Origin: Hydrangea macrophylla | Lineage: Eukaryota; Streptophyta; Magnoliopsida; Cornales; Hydrangeaceae | DNA length: 64,000 nt | NCBI GenBank assembly: GCA_033977485.1 | Contig: CM066982.1 | Coordinates: forward strand, 36,310,218 to 36,374,217 | Direction of reading: 5' to 3' | Shown: piece by piece, positions 33,484 through 45,860 of the stretch | Layout: the number at the start of each line of letters is the position of its first letter | Numbering within the stretch: position 1 is the first letter of the stretch | The notes under the pieces: generated by a model | Databases searched by the model: none | What the model was told of the DNA's origin: nothing | Seen by the model: the letters and a program-made list of their open reading frames with translations, nothing else | Program-made: the position numbers and the translations under genes

Positions 33484-35601
33484 TATAACACCCGCATACG
33501 TGTTATTGCATTTCATTATATTGTCATGCATGATAATGTGATGTGTTATGCATTTTGGCACATGTTTGAGTGAGTTTGGACTTACGAGTCGATTTGGGTG
33601 TCTGTATTAGAGAACACTTTGAGACATTGTGAAATGAGTTGTTTGTGATTGTGAAGTCTCTTCGCATATGAGACGGTCACTCTGGAATACTTTAAATGCT
33701 TATCTGAAAATAATTGTTTACCTGTGTATTTTACTATCTGTATTATTTCTAGTTTAGAATATATTTCTATTGTTAGATTTAGTATACTGGTGAGGACGAA
33801 TTAACACGCTATTAATTTGGTAGGCTAATTAGCAACTTCGAAAAAGTTATATAAGGATTTTGCGTTTTAGCAACCAAACGGAACTTAGTCGAAAACTTTT
33901 ATCATTTTGAGGTTTTACTTGTAAAGCTATGAATTAGCTGTGTAGAAAGTTTCAGAGACTGATTAGGAGTTTTGAAAACTTGTGGGGAGGTAAACACAAT
34001 TTTTGAAAGTGTTGCCTATATATAGATAGAGATGACTTTAGATTTTTTTAAACTCTTAACCAAAAATTCAAGGAAGATGCCAAAGAGGATATTTAGTTAC
34101 TTCGAGCTTTACGACGCCAAACGACGACCTTCTGTCCTTCTGATTCCTTCTAGATTTCATATTCGAGCTCCTCAATGTAAGAGCTTTGTTTTGATACCTA
34201 TTAGGCCATGTTTGGCTAAGTTTTTTGAAAAGTTATTTTCTAGATTTTTTCATAAAAGTTGATATTTGGATTTCTGATCCATTTGAATTGTACTAGGAGT
34301 TTTTCTACACGTTCTTTGTGCACGGGTTTTCTTTGGAACGAACTTTAGGAGTGTTAATTGGAGGTGAGTGATTCAACTATGTTCTTGGAATGATTTTTTG
34401 ACATTTATTCATGTTGTGATATGAAAAACATGTGTTAGTGTAGTTCATATTGGGTAAGTATATTGATAAGTAGGCCCAATAGCATGGTTACATGTTTTGT
34501 TTATCGCGAGTATGGTGATATGTATTTGAGCATGTTGAGTTGCTTATTTTGGGGTCAAAGGAGCATATGGTTACCGAGCCATTTTGTGGAGCCGATATAG
34601 GCATTAAGGTCGCACGATTGAAGAGAAGAATCATGGGTCTTACCCTTTCGTGTGGACTTATTGGCGAGGAGTCGCGAATTGGGAGTATGGGACGTACACG
34701 TGAGGCTCCGGAGACTAGTATGAAATGTAGAGATGTGAATGAGGCCATGTTTATCATTCATGTGCATTTGTTATTTTATTCACTAAGCGTTAGCTTAAAT
34801 AAATCGAAATATGTGTGGTTATTCAAATGACCATTGCAGGTGTTAATGCTGGCGAAGAATCGCAGAAGTGAGCACGTGGGTTTGGGAGTTCACTTAGAAG
34901 GCAACCTGAATGTTAATCTTATAGTTTTAGGACAATAGGAATGTTGTAATAAGGATTTTGGTCGTTTTAACTTATATTAACTTGGAATCGTAGAACGAGT
35001 TCATAATGTTGTAATAGATTGTAATCTCTTGTGATTATGTTTTAACAATGTTTTGATCTAATTGGGATCACTTTAGAATGAGTTTGGTGTGTGTGTGTGT
35101 GTTTAATCCTTGGGCGACTTCAAAAGCTTTGAAACGTGGAAATTCTGAAGAATGTGCTGCTGCCATAAATCAGTCGACTGGTTTGTGGAACAGTCGACTA
35201 GAGCCTCTTTTCCAGCAACTCACTGCATTCTTTTATAGAGGATCAGTCGACTGGGTCCCCGACATAGTCAATTGGATTGTGTTTTTAATTCAGATATTTT
35301 TGTCTAGGCTGGACTTCAGTCGTCCGAATCGTACCAGTCAACTGAAAATTTCATGCCCTAGTCGACTAGACGTAGAAAACAATCGACTGGATTATGTTTG
35401 AAAAATCAAGTTTCTGTTGGACCAGTATCAGTCGACTGGGCACGAGGTGTAGTCGTCTGGATTGCTGCTTTTCAAAATATTTTGTTTTGTTCCGCTGCGT
35501 GTGTTTCTTAAAACTAATTTTTGGGAATGTGAATGAATTGGTTTAGTCTCGGTGGCGTGCCACGGGCTCCGGTTATACTATTGTGTGACCGGGCTGTGAC
35601 A
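33484..35601 (+). mobile_element. 5' LTR of Tekay element 2
   Basis: 2118 bp, ending GGGCTGTGACA. TATATATA at about 34017-34024 is the likely TATA box. About ten CAGTCGACTGG-like boxes, many decayed, lie at 35169-35463 near the LTR's 3' end. The small ORFs at 34032-35401 are paralleled in the other LTR and are not genes. Confidence 0.9.
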
Positions 35602-35606
35602 TTTAG

Positions 35607-35618
35607 TGGTATCAGAGC
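35607..35618 (+). other. Primer binding site (initiator tRNA-Met)
   Basis: TGGTATCAGAGC, five bases after the 5' LTR, as in element 1. Confidence 0.92.
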
Positions 35619-35833
35619 TATAGGTTTAGAGCCTTGGGGACGAGTGACGTTCTATGATGAATGACTTCAAGTGGTGTGAATAATTGTAAGGATAATATTG
35701 TTATCATTATTAAAATTGCTCATATGTTAGCATAATTTAATTGTGATGACGAACTGTGCACATATATCTATTGTGGCATAGCATGCATAGTCATTATGCA
35801 TTGAACTCAACAGGGAAAATTCTTAAAACATTA

Positions 35834-36960
35834 TGGCTAACCCGGTAAGAGAATTGTCACATGCATTCGCGTATGGACCAAATAATGGATATGGTTGGAA
35901 ACTTTATACAAGCTGTAAGTGAAAGAGAGCAGATGAATGTTCAGGTTCCACCAGTTACAGTTCGTTATATTAATACACCACCGATACCAAGACCTCAACA
36001 CACCATCACAAAATAGTTCCACAAAAGGAACCGACTTTGTATTACGAACAAACCAACATAGACTTGGCCGACCATTGAATGATGGATATGGAAATACATT
36101 TCCGTTAGGTGATATGCACTGACGAGGAGAAAATTATTTGTGCATCCGATATGTTAATGGGGGAAGCATTAGATTGGTGGAACAACGTACTTGAACAAGG
36201 GAAGCCGACCACGTGGGAAGCATTTAAAGAGGAATTCAACCGATGGTTCTTTCCGTAATCACTTTATACTCAGAAACGTCAAGAGTTTGCGAGTTTAGTT
36301 TAGGGAGATATGACTGTGGGTGGGTATGTTTCTCGTTACAATGCGTTGTTGCATTTTGGGAAAACTACGGTTCCAACTGATAAGGGTAAAGCTCTTAAGT
36401 TTGAGGAAGGGATTAGGGAGAATATCCGTAGCCGTGTGGACATGTTGCAACACCCGAACGTTTCTCTAGTAGAGGAAGCTGCCCGCATAGCTGAGAAGAG
36501 TGTCGATCGATATCGACAAGGGCAACAAGGAAATAGAGCAAATGACAATAGGGACAAGAGCCAAGGGAATGCCAAGAAACCATTCACACAGAGTTTGGGA
36601 TCGTATATGAGTAACCAAGGAGGGAGTACGTTCATGGGAGACTTGAGACCGTTATACCCGACAAGTAACCTACGACACAGAGGAACCTGCTATCAATTGA
36701 GCACGTGCTACCTATGTAAGCAATTGGGGCATATCTCCAAAAATTGCCCTTTGAATGCAAATTCGACCACACCGAACACCACCTCGAATGCCAAGAGCTA
36801 CAACCCAGAGATGAGGTAAAAATGTTTTCAATGTGGGCAACCGGGACATATAGCGAAGAACTGCCCGAGTAAGAGACAATCGGGAATGAGCACCGGGGCA
36901 TCGAGTGTGCCAAGCGGGTCGAGGGCAGAACCAAGAGTGGATAAAGGGACAGGAGTCGCA
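35834..36960 (+). pseudogene. gag: Tekay element 2 gag with two zinc knuckles
   Basis: Fragments of the capsid core are readable (EALDWWNNVLEQG-like, then MTVGGYVSRYNALLHFGK from 36310). Two nucleocapsid knuckles follow, CYLCKQLGHISKNC and CFQCGQPGHIAKNC, separated by a stop codon at 36817-36819. An in-frame TAA near 36256 and other stops interrupt the capsid part. Confidence 0.8.
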
Positions 36961-37038
36961 CAGCAGTAAGGACAATACTTCCAGCTCAGGCTGGGAAATA
37001 CGGATGATACGGTTGTATCAAATATTCTTCCTATTTGT

Positions 37039-37326
37039 TTGTATCCTGCACGCATACTTATGGATTCTGGTTCAACGCATTCATTTGTATCATGTGACTT
37101 TGTTAAGCATTTAACTGTTAAGTCTAAATCGCTAGGATATGATTTGTGTGTCTCATTGCCTAGTAATGAACTATTAGTAACTTCTTCAATATTCAAGTTG
37201 TGTGAGATCAAGATAGACGATAACGTCTTGAGCATTGATTTGATTCCGTTGACAGTAAATTACTTTGATGTTATCTTGGGCATGGATTGGTTGTCAGTCA
37301 ATCAAGCTAAGATCGATTGTGAGTAG
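37039..37326 (+). pseudogene. Tekay element 2 aspartic protease
   Basis: Active site LMDSGSTHSFVS and the later motif VILGMDWLSVNQ are intact in this segment. The frame stops at 37324-37326. Confidence 0.82.
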
Positions 37327-37383
37327 AAACGAGTTAGTTTCTATCCGTCAGGTCAAGAAGAATTTACTTTTTAGGGTAAGGGT

Positions 37384-38254
37384 GTGACCATACCACCGTA
37401 CTTGATATCAACAATTCAAGTAAGTAAGATGTTAAAGAAGGGTTGTTCAGGTTTCTTATGTTCGATCATTGACACACAAGTTCTTGGACCACTAGTAGAA
37501 GACATTCCAGTAGTTCGAGAATTTCTGGATGTTTTTCCCGATGAGTTACCCGACGTATTGATAGAGAGAGAGAGAGAGCTTGAGTTCACGATAGAGGTAT
37601 TACTAGAGTCACAACCGGTATCTATAGCATCGTACCGAATGGCATCGGTAGAATTGAAAGAATTGAAAATTCAGTTAGAAGAACTGTTGGAAGGGTTTTA
37701 TCCGACCGAGTGTTTCACCATAGGGAGCTCCAGTCTTGTTTGTAAAGAAGAAGGATGGGATAATGCGTATGTGCATCGACTACCGAGAGTTGAATAAGTT
37801 GACCGTTAAGAACAAGTATTTGTTACTGCGAATAGATGACATGTTTGATCAGTCACAAGGGGCTCAGGTATTTTCGAATATTGACTTGAGATTCGGTTAC
37901 CATCAATTGAAAGTCAAAGAAGAAGATGTTGAGAAGACAGCTTTCAGGATTAGATATTGTCACTTTGAATTTTCGGTTATATCATTTGGAGTGACTAACG
38001 CACCAGCTGCTTTCATGGACTTGATGAATCGTGTTTTCAAGGACTATTTGGATGAGTTTATTATTATATTTATAGATGACATTCTAATCTATTCCAAGAG
38101 TGTTGAAGATCACGAGCATAATTTGCGATTTGCCTTACAATGCTTACGAGAGAAGAGATTGTACGGTAAATTAAAGAAGTGTGAGTTTTGGTTGACCGAG
38201 ATTGCTTTTCTTGGGTATATTGTATCTGCTAAAGGAATTTTTGTAGACTCTTAG
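37384..38254 (+). pseudogene. pol: Tekay element 2 reverse transcriptase
   Basis: 37384-37797 covers the linker and RT N-terminus, and 37736-38254 in another frame covers the palm ([25 protein letters not shown], catalytic [11 protein letters not shown] near 38070-38100). A frameshift near 37700-37740 and a stop at 38252-38254 break it. Confidence 0.85.
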
Positions 38255-38458
38255 AAGATAGAAGCTGTTACTAATTGAGTAAGACCAATGAATGTGACAG
38301 AAATATGAAGTTTCCTAGGATTGGCTCGTTATTACCGGAGATTTGTAAAAGATTTTTCACGCATTGCAATGCCGATGACACAGTTGATGAGGAAAGATGT
38401 TGCTTTTGTATGGAGTCCGGAATGTGAAGAAAGATTTCAAGAATTGAAAGCTTGACTA

Positions 38459-39136
38459 GTGAAGGCACCAATCTTAGCCATTCTGACAGGGACTGAAGGG
38501 TTTATTATTTACAGTGATGCTTCGTATAGAGGTTTAGGTTGTGTTCTTATGCAAGGTGACAAGGTCATTACCTATGTATCAAGACAGCTTAGACCACACG
38601 AGAAGAATTATTCGACACATGATCTAGAATTGGCCGCCGTGATTTTTGCATTGAAGATTTGGCGTCATTATCTGTACGGGAAAAAATGTGAGATATATAC
38701 AGATCACAAGAGTTTGAAGTACTTATTCACGCAACAAGATTTGAACATGAGGCAAAGGAGATGGTTAGAGTTGATGAAGGACTATGATTTGTCAATTCAG
38801 TATCATCCGTGCAAGGTGAATATAGTCGCCGATGCTCTTAGTCATAAAGCATCAACCAATACCGCATCAGATTTGACTTCTCAGAAAGAATTGATTCGAG
38901 ATATGGACAATATGGAGCTTGAGGTGATTCTGAGGATTGAAAGTGGCTTGATGTCGACGATTGTGGCACAACCACTCTTGATTCACGAGATCACAGAGAA
39001 ACAACTTCAAGATGTAACTTTGAAGAAGATTTGTGATGAGATTCCAATGATAAAGCAACCGACATTTACTTTTGAGAACGATGTCTTAAGATTGAGGGGT
39101 ATAATCTGTGTGCCTAATGAGAAGGAGTTGAAATAG
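38459..39136 (+). pseudogene. pol: Tekay element 2 RNase H and linker
   Basis: [36 protein letters not shown] and [16 protein letters not shown] are the gypsy RNase H motifs. The segment runs into the integrase linker and stops at 39134-39136. The stretch 38255-38458 upstream is the RT connection with several stops. Confidence 0.85.
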
Positions 39137-39850
39137 AACATTCTAGAGGAAGCACATAATACGAAGTACACCGTTCATCCGGGAAGCACCAAGATGTATA
39201 GAGACCTGAGGCATGTTTATTGGTGGCCAAGAATGAAGAGAGAAATAGCACGCTATGTCTCACGTTGTATGAGTTGTCAATAAGTGAAGGCCGAACGCCA
39301 AGTACCTTCAGGATTGTTACAACTGTTACCGATGGAGGAGTGGAAATGGGAACACATTACAATGGACTTTGTAAGTGGGTTTTCGAGATCGAAGAAAGCG
39401 AACACTATCATTTGGGTGATCGTTGACCATTTGACGAAGTCGTCGCACTTCCTACCACTTCGAACAACTCAGCCGATGACATTAGCTAAGTTGTATATCC
39501 ACGAGATTGTGAGAGTATATGGTATTCCAATTTCTATTGTTTCAGATAGAGAGTAGTTTTACATCAAAGTTTTGGAGAGCCATGCAAGAGGCAATGGGTA
39601 CCAAATTGCATTTCAGTATCGCTTTTCATCCTCAGACCGATGGTCAATCGAAAAGACTAATCCAGATTTTGGAAGACATGCTTCGTTTATGTGTACTTGA
39701 TTTTCTGGGTGATTGGGAAGACCATTTACCGTTGATTGAGTTCGCATATAACAACAGTGGCTCCTTATGAAATTTTGTATGGTCGAGTATGTCGTTCACA
39801 AATTAGTTGGAGGGAAGTCGGAAAAAGAATGATAGAAGGGACAAAAATTG
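39137..39850 (+). pseudogene. pol: Tekay element 2 integrase
   Basis: Fragments include the HHCC region (with a stop after CMSCQ), [13 protein letters not shown] from the catalytic core (39284-39556), the second-aspartate region broken at 39556, and [15 protein letters not shown] (39519-39770) where the catalytic glutamate of the usual SER motif reads SKR. That substitution alone would disable strand transfer. Confidence 0.82.
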
Positions 39851-40178
39851 TATAAGAGACAACGGACAAGATAAAGATGATTCGACAACGATTACTGACA
39901 GCTCAGAGTAGGTATAAGAGTTATGCCAACAAACGTAGGCGACCGTTGGAATTTGACGTAGGAGATTTGGTTTTCTTGAAGGTGTCACCTCAAAGGGAAT
40001 CACTAGATTTAGGAGATACGGGAAACTCAACTCGAGGTACGTAGGACCTTTTGAAATCCTTGGGAGAGTTGGACCCGTAGCATATCGATTGAACTTGACA
40101 AGTGAGTATGCTCAAGTTCATAATGTGTTTCATGTATCTTTGTTATGAAAACATTTAGCAGAAGATAGAGATCAAGTT

Positions 40179-40361
40179 ATGACTTCGACGCCAAATGAGA
40201 TTCAGAGTGATTTGACGTATGTGGTGTATCCGGTAGAGATTTTGGATCGAAGGGATCAAGTCTTTCAGAACAAGGTGATATCGAAGGTAAAAGTGTTATG
40301 GCGTAGCCAAATGACGGAAGAGATGACATGGGAAATCGAAGATGAGATGTGTACTCAGTAG
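40179..40361 (+). pseudogene. Tekay element 2 chromodomain
   Basis: YVVYPVEILDRRDQVF and KVKVLWRSQMTEEMTWE match the chromodomain of element 1 at the same place, just before the polypurine tract. Confidence 0.8.
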
Positions 40362-40421
40362 TCGCACCTTTTAGATACATAAGGTACAAGTTTGGGGACA
40401 AACTTCATTTAAGGGGGAGAG

Positions 40422-42513
40422 TATTACAATACCAGCATGCATGTTATTGCATTTCATTACATTGTCATGCATGATAATGTGATGTGTTGTGCATTTTGGC
40501 ACATGTTTGAGTGAGTTTGGACTCACGAGTTGATTTGAGTGTCTGTGTTAGAGAATCCTTTGAGACATTGTGAAATGAGTTGTTTGTGATTGTGAAGTCT
40601 CTCCGCGTATGAGACGGTTACTGTGGAATACTTTAAATGTTTATCTGAAAATAAATGTTTACCTGTGTATTTTACTGTTTGTATTATTTATGGTTTATAA
40701 AATATTTCTATTGTTAGATTTAGTATCCTGGTGAGGACGAATTAACACGCTATTAATTTGGTAGGCTAATTAGAAACTTCGGAAAAGTTATATAAGGATT
40801 TTGCATTTTAGCAACCAAACGAAACTTAGTCGGAAACTTTTATACTTTTGAGGTTTCGCTTGTAAAGCTATGAATTAGCTGTGTAGAATGTTTCAGAGAC
40901 TGATTAGGAGTTTTGAAAACTTGTGGGGAGGTAAACGCAAATTTTGAAAGTGTTGCCTATATATAGATAGAGACGACTTTAGGTTTTTCTAAACTCTTAA
41001 CCTAAAATTCAAAGAAGAGGCCAAAAGAGGAGATTTAGTTACTTCGAGATTTGCGATGCCAAACGACGACCTTCTGTCCATCTGAGTCCTTCTAGATTTC
41101 ATAATCGAGCTCCTCGGAGTAAGAGGTTCGTTTTGATACCTATTAGGCCATGTTTGGCTAAGTTTTTCAAAAAGTTATCTTCTAGAATTTTTCATAAAAG
41201 TTGATATTTGGATTTCTGATCCATTGGAATTGTACTAGGAGTTTTTCTACACGTTCTTTGTGCACGAGTTTTCTTTGGAACGAACTTTAGGAGCGTTAAT
41301 CGGAGTAGAGTGATTCAACTATGTTCATGGAATGATTTCTTGATATGTATTCATGTTGTGATATGAAAAGCATGTGTTAGTGTAGATATATATTGTGTAG
41401 TTCATATTAGGTAAATATATTGATAAGTAGGCCTAATAGCATGGTGACATGTTTTGTTTACCGCGAGTATGGTGATATGTATTTGAGCATGTTGAGTTGC
41501 TTGTTTGGGTCAAAGGAGCACGTGGTTACCAAGCCATTTTGTGAAGCCGGTATAGGCATTAAGGTCGCACGATTGAAGAGAAGAATCGTGGGTCTTACCC
41601 TTTTGCGTGGACTTATTGGTGAGGAGTCGCGGATTGGGAGTATCGGACGTACACGTGAGGCTCCAGAGACTAGTATGAAATGTAGAGAGGTGAATGCATC
41701 CATGTTTATCATTCATGCGCATTTATTATTTTATTCACTAAGCGTTACCTTAAACAAATCAAAATATGTGTGCTTATTCAAATAACCATTACAGGTGTTA
41801 ATGCTGGCGAAGAATCGCAGAAGTGAGCACGTGGGTTTGGGAGTTCACTTAGAAGGCAACCTGAATGTTAATCTTGTAGTTTTGGGACAATAGGAATGTT
41901 GTAATAAGGATTTTGGTTGTTTTAACTTTTATTAACTTGGAATCGTAGAACGAGTTCATAATGTTGTAATAGATTGTAATCTCTTGTGATTATGTTTTAA
42001 CAATGTTTTGATCTAATTGGGATCACTTTAGAATGAGTTTGGTGTGTGTGTGTGTGTTTAATCCTTGGGCGACTTCAAAAGCTTTAAAACTTGGAAATTC
42101 TGCAGAATGTGCTGCTGCCATAAATCAGTCGACTGGTTTGTGGAACAGTTGACTGAAGCCTCTTTTCCAACAACTCACTGCATTCTTTTATAGAGGATCA
42201 ATCGACTGGATCGTGTTTTCAATTCAGATATTTTTGTCTAGGCTGGACTTCAGTCGACCGGACCATACAGTTGACTAAATATTTCATGCCCTAGTCGACT
42301 GGACGTAGAAAACAGTCGACTGGATTATGTTTGAAAAATCAAGTTTTTATTGGACCAGTATCAGTCGACTGGGCACGAGGTGCAATTGAGTGGATTGCTG
42401 CTTTTCAAAATGTTTTATTTTGTTCTGCTGCGTGTGTTCTTAAAATGAATTGGGTTAGCCTCGGTGGCGTGCCACGGGCTCCGGTTCTGCTATTGTGGGA
42501 CCGGGCTATGACA
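40422..42513 (+). mobile_element. 3' LTR of Tekay element 2
   Basis: 2092 bp, co-linear with the 5' LTR, ending GGGCTATGACA. It repeats the CAGTCGACTGG-like boxes at 42124-42396 and a short (GT)n at about 42040-42056. Confidence 0.9.
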
Positions 42514-42518
42514 TTGCA

Positions 42519-42794
42519 CTTCTAAGAAATGAGAGAATCACCAAAAAATATACAAAATCTAGTGACAGACTTGTGATCAGTAGGATGACCGGCCCAATCA
42601 GATCAGAGTATGCATGCAACTCCAATGAAGAAGATGACAAAAGTAAATACTTATGTATATATACAGTTGATAATAGAGATGTCGTGCCATACAATCCCCA
42701 TCTTTCTAGAAAGTTTAACTGCCATATTAATGTTGAAGTTTGTGCTGGGATGAGGTGTGTAAAGTATATTCACAAATACATTTACAAAGGTCAT
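42519..42794 (+). pseudogene. Helitron replicase/helicase fragment
   Basis: The plus-strand reading contains DVVPYNPHLSRKFNCHINVE, a hallmark of the Helitron_like_N/Rep region, then VKYIHKYIYKGH. It has no Helitron ends and is wedged between the Tekay target duplication and copia RNase H sequence. It looks like filler DNA captured at a break rather than a transposed Helitron. Confidence 0.8.
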
Positions 42795-44870
42795 GCCCTT
42801 AAGTATCTCAGAATACGATGAGCAATAGCCCAATGAACTGTAGTAGGGGAAGTAACAAACTGACTAACAACATGAACAACTTGAGCAATATCCAAACAAG
42901 TAATAGTGAAATAATTCAAGCTACCAACAATAGTACGATATAAGGTAGGATCGGGCAAAAGAACGCCACAGAAGGGGAAAGACGAACATTAAGAGCCAAA
43001 CGAGTATTAACAATCTTATTATCAGTAAGACGAGCACGCTCAAGAATGTCACGTGTGTACATAGACTGAGAGAGAAGATAACCTTTTGGAGAAAAGGCTA
43101 CTTCAATCCCCAAAATAACGTAGAGGACCCAAATCTTTATTTTCAAAACAACGAGCTAATTCAAACTTCAACACTGCAATCCCATCAGCTTCATCACCAG
43201 TAATGATCATGTCATCGACATACAAAGAAAACATAATACGACCAACAGTGGTACACTTGATAAAGAGAATTGAATCATACTTACTCGGGGAAAACCCAAA
43301 AGAGTTAATCATAGTGAAAAACTTCTCAAACCATGCTCGACGGGCTTTTTTAAGACTATATAAGGCTTTCTTAAGCCTGTAAACTTCACTAGGACGGTGA
43401 GGGACACCCAGAGGAGGAACCATATAAACCTCCTCTTGGAGGTCTCCACTCAAGAAAGCATTTTAAATATCCATCTGAGTTATGTCACTGACGAATAGAT
43501 GCAACTGCAATAAGAGTATGAATAATAGTCATTTTAGTCTCCTCATAACTCATACCATACTGCTGGGAAAAACCCTTGGCAACCAATCTTTCTTTGTACT
43601 AATCAATAGACCCATCTGACTTGGTTTTGATTTTATAAACCCAATGGGAACCATTAGCGCTCTTACCAGAAGGTAAGGGAACCAAACTTCAAGTGTCTAT
43701 CTTATACAATATAGAGAGTTCTCTGCCATAGCCTGCTACCAAAGAAGATCAAGAGCTGTCTCTTTATAGGATAAAGGCTCAGAGAGATCATGAACTAATG
43801 CTAAAAAGGAAGGAAAAGAATCTAAATAACAAGAATAAACAAAACTGGGTGATTGAGTGGACCTACGAGTGCGAAGAGGATAGCGAGAAGGAGGTTCTAT
43901 AGCCTCAGCGGGTGCTTGGGTGGCCTTTGGAGGGGAGGTAGAATCAGGTGGCAAAAGTACCAGTACAGAAGAAGTAAAACCATGAGGTGAGACAATATCA
44001 GTGGTGCAAGGGACTCGATAGGGAAAACTATCAGAGAATGGGTCAAGGTGGATGAGATTAGATTTAGTCAATTCATGATGATTATCAGGAATAGAAAAAA
44101 AGGGTATGTGCTCAAGAAACACAACATGGAGAGAGACATACAATTTCTTAGTAACTGGATCAAAGCAATGATATCCCTTCTGACCCTCACCATAACCTAG
44201 AAAAACACAAATAGCAGACTTTGGTGATAATTTGGTACGCTCTACACGAGGTCGAAGGACAAAACAAGTACAACCAAACACCTTTAAGGAAGAAGAATCA
44301 GAAGCATGCTCATACAAATTTTCAAAAGGTGCTAGACCCGAGTAGTGAGAGGACGGAATTTTATTAATCAGATTGACAGCGGTAAGGATAGCCTTTCCCC
44401 AAAATTCACTAGGGATATATGCAGATAAGAAAAGAGAGCGAGTAGTTTCAACAACAAGCCGATGTTTTCTTTCAGCAACATCATTTTGCTCAAGATTGTC
44501 AGTATAAGAGGACTGGTCCATAGTTCCATCTAAAGCAAGCAACTAATGAAATTTATGATAAGTATACTCTCCGCCTAAATCACATCTAAAATATTTGATG
44601 ACAGTAGAATGTTGAGTTTCGACAAAAGGACGTAAGGTATTGTAAATATCAAAGAAGTCTGAACGATATTTCATAAGATAAACCTAACAGTAACGAGTGC
44701 AATCATCAATAAATGATAAATAATATTGAGACCCTCCTCTTGTATTAACAGGAGAGGGTCCCCACACATCAGAATGAACTAAATCAAATGGTGTAACAGA
44801 AGAAGAAATACATCTATTAAAAGGTAAATCTGAAAATTTTGCCAGTTTACAACCACTACAATCAGAATTG
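42795..44870 (-). pseudogene. pol: Copia integrase, reverse transcriptase and RNase H, minus strand
   Basis: In transcription order (right to left): GAG-pre-integrase end (DCSGCKLAKFSDLPF), integrase core (FDLVHSDVWGPSP, then VAERKHR with the catalytic glutamate), a hydrophilic linker (43736-44100), RT (YRLKKALYSLKKARRAWFEK; catalytic YVDD at 43211-43222; a [15 protein letters not shown] segment) and the RT-RNase H linker ([11 protein letters not shown]...AHRILRYLK). Several stops and frameshifts are present. The gene resumes at 33483 across the Helitron fragment and Tekay element 2, with roughly 60 residues missing between. Confidence 0.88.
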
Positions 44871-45600
44871 TCCGATTTTTCAAATATGATTTTTGCATTT
44901 TTCAAAGGATAGATCAAAAAATGAATAAATGACGTCGGAAGGATGTCCGATATTTCACATATTATCCTTGCATTTTTCAGATGATAGATAAAATTTTTCA
45001 ATGCAATAAATGACGCCGAAAGGCTGTCCGAATTTTCACATATTATCTTTGCATTTTTCAGATGATAGATTAAATTTTCCAAAGCAATAAATGACGCTGG
45101 AAGGCTGTCCGATTTTTCACATATTATCCTTGCACTTTTCAGATAATCGATAAAAATTTTCGAATGCAATAAATGATGTCGGAAGGTTGTCTGATTTTTC
45201 ACATAATATCCTTGCAATTTTTAGATGATACCAAAAATTTTCCAATGTAATGAATGACGCTGGAAGGCTATTCTATTTTTCACATCCTATCCTTGCATTT
45301 TCCATACGATAGATAAAAATTTTCAAGTGCCATAAATGACGCCAGAAGGCTGTTCGATTTTTCACATCCCATTCTTGCAATTTTCAGAAGATAGATAAAA
45401 AATTTCAAGTGCCATAAGTGATGCCGAAAGGCTGTCTGATTCTTCACATCTTATCCTTGCATTTTTCAGATAATTGATCAAAATTTTCAAAAGCCATAAA
45501 TGACGCCGAAAGGCTATCCGATTTTTCATATCTCATCCTTGAATTTATTGAGTTTGAGTACACTTTCTCAAAATTTATAATCAATGTCGAAAGGCTGTGT
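44870..45600. repeat. Tandem array of nine 81-82-bp units
   Basis: The marker GACGCCGAAAGGCTGTCC-like phrase recurs at 44931, 45012, 45093, 45175, 45256, 45338, 45420, 45502 and 45583, that is every 81-82 bp. On the minus strand several consecutive units stay open for 27 residues each and fuse to the copia remnant. This gives a misleading long ORF (44684-45217). Confidence 0.88.
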
Positions 45601-45639
45601 GGATATCGCATTTTTATTCTTTACCCACAGCTTTTTTAA

Positions 45640-45860
45640 AAATTCTTTTTCAATTTCAAAATACAAAACACGAGTCGCTACTTAATTTTTAAAAGAAAAA
45701 ATTAAGAAACCATTTTAAAGTAAACCGGTCTTTTTTGGAAACCATAGATTAACCAGGTCCGAGGATTATGGAATGAGAGAGGAAGGAGCCCGGCGGACTA
45801 AAACACCCCCTCTCATCCTATCTCGCGATAGGCCTCTACTCAACATCCTTTTAATCGAAT
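45640..45860 (-). mobile_element. Tat/Ogre-type LTR end, minus strand, remnant
   Basis: On the minus strand GTTTTAGTCCGCCGGGCTCC...CCTGGTTAATC...AAGTAGCGACTCGTG parallels the plus-strand segments at 50110-50275 and 54870-55060. The AGTAGCGACTC end resembles the TGGCGACTC primer region (tRNA-Arg) of Tat/Ogre elements. The tandem array follows it in the internal direction. Confidence 0.45.

Larger units (their letters stand above)
33484..42513 (+). mobile_element. Complete but decayed Tekay-type chromovirus, element 2
   Basis: LTRs are 33484-35601 and 40422-42513, the PBS 35607-35618, and the polypurine tract AAGGGGGAGAG at 40411-40421. A perfect target duplication TTGCA lies at 33479-33483 and 42514-42518. 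Domains in order are gag, two zinc knuckles, protease, RT, RNase H, integrase, chromodomain, all broken by many stops and frameshifts. The LTR start has decayed from TGTCAC to TATAAC or TATTAC. It is older than element 1 and clearly a different family by sequence. Confidence 0.92.

Noticed and set aside
34488..34830. Overlapping ORFs in the LTR of Tekay element 2, repeated at 41420-41785
   Set aside because: LTR sequence; open on both strands with no recognisable protein.
44684..45217. 177-aa minus-strand ORF with repeated peptide units
   Set aside because: It is the tandem array read through in frame (81 bp is a multiple of three) and fused to a copia integrase fragment. There is no sign of a real repeat protein.
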